A stretch of 64,000 nucleotides of DNA from positions 682,001-746,000 of the forward strand of contig OY970321.1 in the NCBI GenBank assembly GCA_963716735.1. The letters run 5' to 3'. The stretch is from VRUE01 sp963716735. GTDB lineage: Bacteria > Actinomycetota > Thermoleophilia > Solirubrobacterales > 70-9. How positions within the stretch are numbered: the first letter of the stretch is position 1; each line of letters opens with the position of its first letter. Positions 56,668-64,000 of this stretch are shown one piece after another. The position numbers were made by a program, and so were the translations under genes. The notes below the pieces were generated by a model. The model saw only the letters and a list, made by a program, of their open reading frames with translations. It ran no database searches and was not told the origin of the DNA.

Positions 56668-57009
56668 CCGGTCGATCGCCACCGAGGCGGTCAGCTGGCC
56701 CGCGATCGTCGCCGCCGCGACCCCGCCGGCGCCAACCGCGGATACCGCGATCAGCGCGTTGGTGACGTAGACCGCGCCGAGCAGACCACCGAGCAGGTAG
56801 TACCAGCTGACGTCGAAGGTCGAGCCCAGCCCGCCGGCCTTGCCGCTGAGGACGACGATCGCCGCGAGGGCGATCGTGCCGACGCCGAAGGAGACGAGCG
56901 CCGCCGGCAGGCTGCCGGTCCCCCTGCCGAGCCCGGCGTTGATCGGCGCCTGCAGGGCGATCAGACCGCCCGCGAGGGCGGTCAGGAGGACCGCCAGGCC
57001 CTTATCCAT
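56572..57009 (-). CDS. DMT-family small membrane protein (DUF606/YdcZ-like)
   Basis: The 145-residue protein has five hydrophobic helices with ALAGGLIALQAPINAGLGRG near the N-terminus and GGLLGAVYVTNALIAVSAVGAG, typical of the DUF606 branch of the drug/metabolite transporter superfamily. The signature Gln-x-Pro-x-Asn is in helix 1. Two copies or pairs normally assemble to form a transporter. Substrate unknown. The 3' end overlaps the convergent flavoprotein gene by 96 bp. Confidence 0.88.
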   Translation of the reverse strand: MDKGLAVLLTALAGGLIALQAPINAGLGRGTGSLPAALVSFGVGTIALAAIVVLSGKAGGLGSTFDVSWYYLLGGLLGAVYVTNALIAVSAVGAGGVAAATIAGQLTASVAIDRLGLFGLDQVPLSPERLIGIALLMAGTVLVVR

Positions 57010-57131
57010 CGGGGCGATCCGAGGACAGCGTGATTTTCGGTTGGCGCGTGGGTTGCATCAGACGTAGGTCCAAAGCCCGGTGAACTTCCTTGCTGTCATA
57101 TCAGTAACCCGAAAGGACCATCGAATCGCAT

Positions 57132-58520
57132 ATGCCGCCACCAGCTGAGGGATTTGCTTCCCGTCTCTTTCTCGGTCCGGCGCTGCGCACGCAGCCCGAC
57201 CGTCGGCTGGTGACGCTCGTCCGCGAGGGCTACGAGACCGCCTTCGAGGAGATCGTCCGTCGCTACGGCACGCCGTTGGGCCGCTACGCCGCGTCGATCG
57301 TCGGCAGCCGCTCCGAGGACGTGACCCAGGACGCCTTCTCCAAGGCACTGCTGGCGCTGCGCCGCGACGATGCCGAGATCGAGCTGCGCCCGTGGTTGTT
57401 CCGGATCGTCCGCAACACGACGCTCAACAACCTGCGCGACAGCCCGCCCCCGCCCGAGGTGCTCGCCGAGGCGATCGCCGGCGGGCGCAACCCCGCCGAG
57501 GAGCTGGAGCGGCGCGAGGAGCTGACCGACCTGATGAAACGGCTGAGGGCATTACCAGAGCCACAGCGTGCGGCAATCGTGATGCGCGAGCTGGAGGGCC
57601 TCGGACACGAGGAGATCGCGGCGGCCCTCGGCTTGAGCGGAGGGGCGGCGAGGCAGGCGATCTACCGGGCGCGGCAGGCATTGCGCGATGGCACCGGGAT
57701 GCTCATACCGCTGCCCCTGCTGCAGGCCCTACTGGCCGGCGGCGGTTCAGGAATGGCCGAAACGGCCGGCGCCGCGGGTTTGAGTGCGGCGGGAGTCGGC
57801 GGGGTCGCCGGTGCCGGAGTGGCCCTGAAGGCCACCGCCGCGACCGTGCTCGTGGCCGGCGCCGTCGGCGCCGGGGTCGCGCTGAAGGAGAACCCGCCCG
57901 GCGGCAACGCCAAGGCTGCACCCACGCGGATATCGCAGAGCAGCGCGAGTCAGGCCGCCGGAGGGGGGGCGGACACGAGCTTCAGCCGAGGAGCGGAGGG
58001 CGACGATGGAGGCCACCATGGACGCGGCTCGGGAGAGGCTGGGCGGGGCGACGATCATGGCGGCGAATCCGAGCTCGTCGACGACCACCACGGTCATGGA
58101 GGTCGCGGCGAGGCCGAGCCTGGCGAGGACCGGGGCGGGCACGGCGGGTCGTCGGGGCGGCACGGCGGGGAACCTGGCTCCGCAGAGGACGACAAGAGCG
58201 GCTCCTCCGGTCACGGCGGGAGCTCTGGCTCGGGCCCCAGCGGAGGCTCGGGCTCCGGTCATAGCGGCTCTGGATCCGATGACCCCTCCGGCTCGAGTAG
58301 TGGCTCCGGCTCCTCTGGATCCGGCCAAGACGATCTGTCCGGGTCGAGCGATGGCTCGGGCGGCGGCGGGCCCGGCCCGAGTGACGAACCGTCCCTCGAA
58401 GGCGACTCCAGTGGCTCGGGCTCGGGCTCGGGTTCCGACGATGGCTCGGGGTCCGGTTCTGGAGACGGCTCCGACTCCGACTCTTCTAGTGGTTGGGACG
58501 GGGTCGAGCTGGCCGGCTGA
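57132..58520 (+). CDS. ECF-type sigma factor with membrane segment and long low-complexity tail
   Basis: The 462-residue protein has sigma region 2 (about 33-100, AFEEIVRRYGTPLGRYAASI, DVTQDAFSKALLAL) and region 4 (about 130-185, LPEPQRAAIVMRELEGLGHE, HTH at LSGGAARQAIYRARQAL). A hydrophobic Ala/Val/Gly segment (about 214-251, TAATVLVAGAVGAGVAL) follows, and then ~210 residues rich in Gly, Ser, Asp and His in many short repeats. There is no separate anti-sigma gene beside it. ATG 57132 lies 14 nt after AAAGGA. It converges with polA with only 1 bp between stops. An outside-facing sensory or anti-sigma-like tail is inferred. Confidence 0.82.
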   Translation: MPPPAEGFASRLFLGPALRTQPDRRLVTLVREGYETAFEEIVRRYGTPLGRYAASIVGSRSEDVTQDAFSKALLALRRDDAEIELRPWLFRIVRNTTLNNLRDSPPPPEVLAEAIAGGRNPAEELERREELTDLMKRLRALPEPQRAAIVMRELEGLGHEEIAAALGLSGGAARQAIYRARQALRDGTGMLIPLPLLQALLAGGGSGMAETAGAAGLSAAGVGGVAGAGVALKATAATVLVAGAVGAGVALKENPPGGNAKAAPTRISQSSASQAAGGGADTSFSRGAEGDDGGHHGRGSGEAGRGDDHGGESELVDDHHGHGGRGEAEPGEDRGGHGGSSGRHGGEPGSAEDDKSGSSGHGGSSGSGPSGGSGSGHSGSGSDDPSGSSSGSGSSGSGQDDLSGSSDGSGGGGPGPSDEPSLEGDSSGSGSGSGSDDGSGSGSGDGSDSDSSSGWDGVELAG

Positions 58521-58521
58521 A

Positions 58522-61173
58522 CTACTTGGCGTCGAGCCAGTCCGCACCGACGCCGATGTCAACCTCGAGTGGCGGATCGAGCCGGTAGGCGGCGCACATC
58601 TCGCGCCGCACCAGCTCGGTCGCGTCCTCCATCTCCCCCGGCGGTCCCTCGAAGAGCAGCTCGTCGTGGATCTGCAGCACGAGACGGGTCTTGGCGCCTG
58701 ACTCGCCCAGAGCGCTCTGGCAGCGCACCATCGCCATCTTGATGATGTCGGCAGCGGTCCCCTGGATCACCGTGTTGACCGCGAGCCGCTCCCCCAGTTT
58801 CCGGGTGTTTGGGTTGCCGGAGCGCAGCTCGGGAATCGAGCGGCGGCGTCCCATCAGCGTGCGCACGTAGCCCTCCTCCTGGGCGCGCTCGACGACCTGC
58901 TCCCGGAAGGCGCGCACGGCCGGGAAGCGCTCCAGGTAGCGGGCGACGAACTCCTCTCCCTCTTTGCGCGGGATGTTGAGCCGGTCGGCGAGGCCGAAGC
59001 CGGTCAGCCCGTAGACGATGCCGAAGTTGACCATCTTCGCCTTCGAGCGCTGGCCGACGTCGACGTCGTCGCGCGAGATGTCGAAGACCTCGGCGGCGGT
59101 TGCGGCGTGGACGTCTTCGCCGGCACGGAAGATCTCCTTCAGCACCTCCTCCTCGGCGACGTGGGCGAGCACCCGCAGCTCGACCTGGCTGTAGTCGGCG
59201 GAGAGCAGGCGGGCCCCCCGCTCGGCGACGAAGCAGGCCCGCACCGGCCGACCGATCTCGGTGCGGATCGGGATGTTCTGCAGGTTCGGATTGGTGCTGG
59301 AGAGGCGGCCCGTGGTCGTCGCCGCCTGGTTGAAGGTGGTGTGGACCCGACCGGTCTCCGGATCGATCAGGTCCGGGAGCGAGTCGAGATAGGTGTTCTT
59401 CAGCTTGGTCAGCTCGCGCCACTGCTCGATCTTCTCGACGATCGGATGCTCGTCGCGGATCTGGGCGAGGACACGAGCGTCGGTGGAGAAGCCCGTTTTG
59501 CCCCGGCGCTTGCGGGTCAACTCCAGCTTCTCGAAGAGGACGCGGCCGACCTGTTGCGGCGAGCCGATCGTGAACTCCTCCTCGGCCAGCTCGAAGATCT
59601 CCCTCTCCAGGGTCGCGATCCGCTCGCCGAAGCCGGCGCCTACCTCGGCCAGGCGCTCGGCGTCGAGCTTCAGGCCTTCGCGCTCCATAGCCGCGAGCAC
59701 GTGGACCAGCGGCAGCTCCACGTCATGCATCAACGGCTCCAGCTCGAACTGCTCGAGCCGCGGCCGCTGCGCCTCGACCAGGGCCGCCACCAGGCGCGCT
59801 TCCTCGGCGGGGTCGAGACCCGCCTCGACCTCCTCGCCGAGGGCGAGCTGGCCGTCGTCCTCCGTGCTCTCGGCGGTGGCGCCCTCGGCGAGGCCGATGC
59901 CGGCGTCGGCGGCCAGCTCGGTCAGCTCATAGGTGCGGCGCTGGGGCTCGAGCAGGTAGGCGGCGAGCATCGTGTCGTGGCCGAGCACTATCTCCACACC
60001 CTCGCGGGCGGCGGCGGCGAGCAATCCATGGCGGCCGCCACCGAGCGACTTGGTGTCGTGGGCGGCGAGCGGCTTGCCGGCCAGCTCGACGGCCAGCTCG
60101 TCGAGGGTGGCGGAGCCGGCGAGCGTCCGCTCGCCCTGGGCGGCGGCCCAGCGATCGCCGTCGATCGCGAGGGCAGCCGGGCCCTCGCCGAGGTCGCCCG
60201 GACTCCCCTCCTCCACCTCGACCGCCAGCTCCTTCTCAACGCTGCGACCGGGCACCGCCTCGCCCTCTGGCAGCGCTTCTTCGAGCCGCTCCAACACCGC
60301 CCGCAGCTCGAACTCGCGCATGAAGTCCCGCAGGGCGCCACGGTCGGGCTCGGAGTTCATCGCCGCCGCCAGGTCGACGCCGGTCTCGATCTCGTACTGC
60401 AGCGTCGCCAGCTGCTTCGACATGCGGGCGTCGTCGGCGTGCTCGACCAGGTTCTGCTTGCGTTTAGCGCCGGAGATCTCGTCGACGCTCGCCAGGACGC
60501 GCTCCAGCGAGCCGAACTGCTGCAACAGCTGGGTGGCGGTTTTCTCGCCGATCCCGGGGACGCCGGGGATGTTGTCGGAGGTATCGCCGCGCAGCCCCAT
60601 CAGGTCGGTGATCAGATCCGGCGGCACGCCGTAGCGCTCCTGCACGGCAGCCTCGTCGTAGATCTTGGTCTCGGTGATCCCCCGCGAGGTGCTCATCACC
60701 CGCACCCCGGGTCCGACCAGCTGGTAGGCATCGCGGTCGCCGGTCACGACCATCACCGCGATCCCCGCTTCGCGCGCCTGCCGGGTCAGCGAAGCGATCA
60801 CGTCATCGGCCTCGAAGCCATCGACCTTGACGTTGGTGTAGCCGAAGGCCTCGACCAGCGGCATCAGGTGCGGCCACTGCTCGCGCAACAGGTCGGGCCG
60901 CGGTTTGCGCTGGGCCTTGTAGAGGTCGTAGGTGACCTCGCGCCCCGACATACCGGCATCCCAGGCGACGACCACCCCAGCGGGATGGTGCTCGTCGATG
61001 ACTTTGACGAGCATCGAGGCCAACCCGTAGATCGCATTGGTCGGCCGCCCGTCGCTCGTTCCGATCGACTCCGGCAGGGCGAAGAACGCCCGGTAGGCAA
61101 GCGAGTTGCCGTCGATCAGGAAGAGCTCGGGAGCATCGGTTGCGGCGGGCGATTTCGGCGGCATCGGCGCCAA
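58522..61173 (-). CDS. polA: DNA polymerase I
   Basis: The 883-residue enzyme has an N-terminal 5'-3' exonuclease (about 15-290, FLIDGNSLAYRAFFALPE, GFEADDVIASL, RGDTSDNIPGVPGIGEKTA). The middle domain (about 315-475) has the shape of the 3'-5' exonuclease but lacks the DxE motif, so proofreading is probably lost, as in many actinobacteria. The polymerase domain carries motif A LLSADYSQVELRVLAH, motif B KAKMVNFGIVYGL (Phe side-chain type) and motif C LQIHDELLFE. It ends 1 bp from the convergent sigma-factor stop. Confidence 0.97.
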   Translation of the reverse strand: MAPMPPKSPAATDAPELFLIDGNSLAYRAFFALPESIGTSDGRPTNAIYGLASMLVKVIDEHHPAGVVVAWDAGMSGREVTYDLYKAQRKPRPDLLREQWPHLMPLVEAFGYTNVKVDGFEADDVIASLTRQAREAGIAVMVVTGDRDAYQLVGPGVRVMSTSRGITETKIYDEAAVQERYGVPPDLITDLMGLRGDTSDNIPGVPGIGEKTATQLLQQFGSLERVLASVDEISGAKRKQNLVEHADDARMSKQLATLQYEIETGVDLAAAMNSEPDRGALRDFMREFELRAVLERLEEALPEGEAVPGRSVEKELAVEVEEGSPGDLGEGPAALAIDGDRWAAAQGERTLAGSATLDELAVELAGKPLAAHDTKSLGGGRHGLLAAAAREGVEIVLGHDTMLAAYLLEPQRRTYELTELAADAGIGLAEGATAESTEDDGQLALGEEVEAGLDPAEEARLVAALVEAQRPRLEQFELEPLMHDVELPLVHVLAAMEREGLKLDAERLAEVGAGFGERIATLEREIFELAEEEFTIGSPQQVGRVLFEKLELTRKRRGKTGFSTDARVLAQIRDEHPIVEKIEQWRELTKLKNTYLDSLPDLIDPETGRVHTTFNQAATTTGRLSSTNPNLQNIPIRTEIGRPVRACFVAERGARLLSADYSQVELRVLAHVAEEEVLKEIFRAGEDVHAATAAEVFDISRDDVDVGQRSKAKMVNFGIVYGLTGFGLADRLNIPRKEGEEFVARYLERFPAVRAFREQVVERAQEEGYVRTLMGRRRSIPELRSGNPNTRKLGERLAVNTVIQGTAADIIKMAMVRCQSALGESGAKTRLVLQIHDELLFEGPPGEMEDATELVRREMCAAYRLDPPLEVDIGVGADWLDAK

Positions 61174-61219
61174 CTCTAAGGCGCGGCGTGGCCGAGCTTT
61201 CCGCCGGCGTCAAATCAGG

Positions 61220-62707
61220 TCAACTCGTCCTCCGGGCGTGCACGACGTGGATCGAGAAAGCGGCGCCGGTCAGGCCAACGTCCGGCTCGCCGGGGAAGTC
61301 GACGGAGAGGTCACCGGTCCAGCGATCGGCCGGCGGCGCACCGCGGCGAAAGCTTGCGGCACCGGAGAACGGGGCGGAAGGCGCCACTATCGCTGTCCGC
61401 AGTAGAGGGTCGTAGTCGAATGCGCGCGCCGGCTGGCGGCCGGAGACCGAGCGCTCGATCCGAATCCGCCCGCGGGTCTCGGCGATCGTGGCCGAGAAGA
61501 CGGTTGCCTTGCCGGGCCGGTTCTTGTTGAGCTGTAGCGACAGGCGGCGATCGCCACGGTCGCGCGAGAAGGTGCGCAGTCTCGCGCCGGGCAGCCTCGC
61601 GCCCGACGTTTCAAAGCCGCCGCCGGAACCCGGACAGAGGACGTCGAGGAAGAACCGGGCGTATTCGGGCACGTCGGTGGCGGCCGCCTCGGTGTAGCCG
61701 AGCTCGCCGTGGAATTCGAACGTGCCCCGGTAGCGGCGGGGTTCGATGACAGGAGTGTCTCCCCCACAGCCCGATCGCAGCTTCCTCTTCCTGCCGCTCG
61801 GGACGATCTCGGCTGAGATCCTGCCCAGTGCGCCGAGATCCGCATCGAGCCGGGTCGGGGTCACGGTGGCCGGCGCCGAATACGCCACGGCGGCCCCCTT
61901 GCGGTAGACGATCAAGCCAATGTCACCGCGCCCGTCGAGGCGTTCGGAGGCGGCGAAGCCGAGGATCGCGTAGCCGTGGCTCGCCTCGAGCCTGAAGACC
62001 GCCGAGCCCTTGAGATCGGAGTCGAGTGCCGCAGCACGGGCGGGAGCGAGCAGGGCCAGCGCCGGGGCTGCTGCCAACACCGCGATCGCCACCAGCCCAA
62101 CAGCGTGGAGCAGCCCCAGGCGAGGGACGAAGCGCCCCACTCGGGAGGCGTACTCGGCGTAGGCGCTGCCGTGCACCTGCAACAGATAGGGCTCCTCGAC
62201 CCGCCGCACCTGCAGCTCCAATCCAGCCAGGAGGATGAGGAAGCCGGCGATGGCTACGGCGTTGGGGACCATCAGCGCCAGGCCGAGGAACTTCGGCAGC
62301 ATCGCGCTGTAGATCGGGTTGCGGACGTGCTCGAAGGGACCGCTCGTGACCAGCTCGGTGCGCTCTCCTGGGTCGACGCCCACCCGCCACGAGTCGCCCA
62401 TCGCAAGCTGCGCGCCAAAGGTCAGGCAGATGCCGGTCACCGCCAGCAAGACGCCCAGGGCATGGCCGACCGGCCCGTCGATTGCCGCGATCGGCTCGAT
62501 CGCGCCGGCCACAGCCAGGACCAGCGCCACGGCGATCGTGGCCAGGCCGGCGATGAACAGCCCGCTCGCCGCCCACTCGATGGCGCCCGCGCCGGGCGGC
62601 AGGCCGTGCAAACCGGTCGAGCCGGTACGGCGCAGCTGCACGGCGACCCGCACCCCGAAGGTGATCGCCACCAGGACCACATAGAGAGCCAACGCCAGCA
62701 CCGCCAT
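61220..62707 (-). CDS. Fusion of an ICMT-like membrane methyltransferase and a secreted beta-domain
   Basis: The 495-residue protein has two parts. Residues 1-195 are a five-helix membrane protein with the isoprenylcysteine/phospholipid methyltransferase pattern TSGPFEHVRNPIYSAMLPKF and EEPYLLQVHGSAYAEYASRV. Residues about 200-226 form a hydrophobic segment with an Ala-rich end (VAIAVLAAAPALALLAPARA) that reads like a Sec signal peptide. Residues 227-495 are beta-rich, with Cys in RSGCGGD and LDVLCPG, like secreted proteins of this clade. No stop or start codon separates them. ATG 62707 is chosen; a long antisense extension into the malic enzyme gene is rejected. Confidence 0.78.
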   Translation of the reverse strand: MAVLALALYVVLVAITFGVRVAVQLRRTGSTGLHGLPPGAGAIEWAASGLFIAGLATIAVALVLAVAGAIEPIAAIDGPVGHALGVLLAVTGICLTFGAQLAMGDSWRVGVDPGERTELVTSGPFEHVRNPIYSAMLPKFLGLALMVPNAVAIAGFLILLAGLELQVRRVEEPYLLQVHGSAYAEYASRVGRFVPRLGLLHAVGLVAIAVLAAAPALALLAPARAAALDSDLKGSAVFRLEASHGYAILGFAASERLDGRGDIGLIVYRKGAAVAYSAPATVTPTRLDADLGALGRISAEIVPSGRKRKLRSGCGGDTPVIEPRRYRGTFEFHGELGYTEAAATDVPEYARFFLDVLCPGSGGGFETSGARLPGARLRTFSRDRGDRRLSLQLNKNRPGKATVFSATIAETRGRIRIERSVSGRQPARAFDYDPLLRTAIVAPSAPFSGAASFRRGAPPADRWTGDLSVDFPGEPDVGLTGAAFSIHVVHARRTS

Positions 62708-62767
62708 GTGCAGGCGATCATAGGCCGCGCGCGGAGCACGGGGCGGAATCTGATTCGATAGCTGCCC

Positions 62768-64000
<1,233 letters not shown>

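Overview
This is 64 kb of a high-GC chromosome that fits an actinobacterium of the Thermoleophilia/Solirubrobacterales type. Supporting signs are the actinobacterial gene orders (tlyA-nadK-recN-steA-mctB-pyrG-xerD; polA, rpsA, coaE, uvrB close together; murD-ftsW-murG-murC-murB-ftsQ-ftsZ without ftsA), many GTG/TTG starts, 4-bp stop/start overlaps, and several secreted beta-rich proteins with PTGG-type C-terminal repeats. The placement rests on synteny and protein style; there is no rRNA and no tRNA in the window.

Layout. 1-15.2 kb (minus strand): recO (partial), mutM, xerD, DUF3866, an M20 peptidase, pyrG, a MraY/WecA-like transferase, an MctB-like protein, an IS481-family insertion sequence with target duplication, steA, recN, a DHA2-type MFS exporter, nadK and tlyA. 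15.2-21.1 kb: an envelope/secretion island with a small membrane protein, four secreted proteins (one of clearly low GC), a thioredoxin-fold protein and two copies of a conserved ~67-nt intergenic element. 21.3-29.4 kb: trpS-scpA-xseB-like-ispA-dxs, a second DHA2 exporter and a FetAB-type ABC transporter. 29.6-33.9 kb (plus strand): ku, a stand-alone LigD polymerase domain and a large secreted Ig-like protein. 33.9-38.4 kb: the glycine cleavage operon gcvT-H-PA-PB. 38.4-46.7 kb: a GNAT gene and the division/cell-wall cluster. 46.8-58.5 kb: a thioredoxin-TPR protein, SnoaL-like, uvrB, DoxX-like, an XRE regulator, a third exporter, a lytic transglycosylase, coaE, rpsA, a flavoprotein, a DMT transporter and a sigma factor with a membrane segment and a 210-residue low-complexity tail. 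58.5-64 kb: polA, a methyltransferase/secreted-domain fusion and an ACT-malic enzyme cut by the window end.

Most of the window is housekeeping: DNA repair (mutM, recO, recN, uvrB, polA, ku, LigD-pol), chromosome handling (xerD, scpA), division and murein synthesis, isoprenoid precursors (dxs, ispA) and one-carbon metabolism (gcv). The strongest unexplained signal is a 38-bp imperfect palindrome present three times, each 15-25 nt before the start codon of a minus-strand gene: mutM(-recO), the fetA gene divergent from ku, and uvrB. All three loci touch DNA repair, which suggests a shared regulatory site or leader hairpin. Other items worth a second look are the conserved intergenic pair near tlyA and the thioredoxin-fold gene, two nested inverted-repeat structures directly after two DHA2 exporter genes, an FtsQ with no room for a POTRA domain, a 92-nt ftsW/murG overlap, and the sigma factor with a membrane tail.
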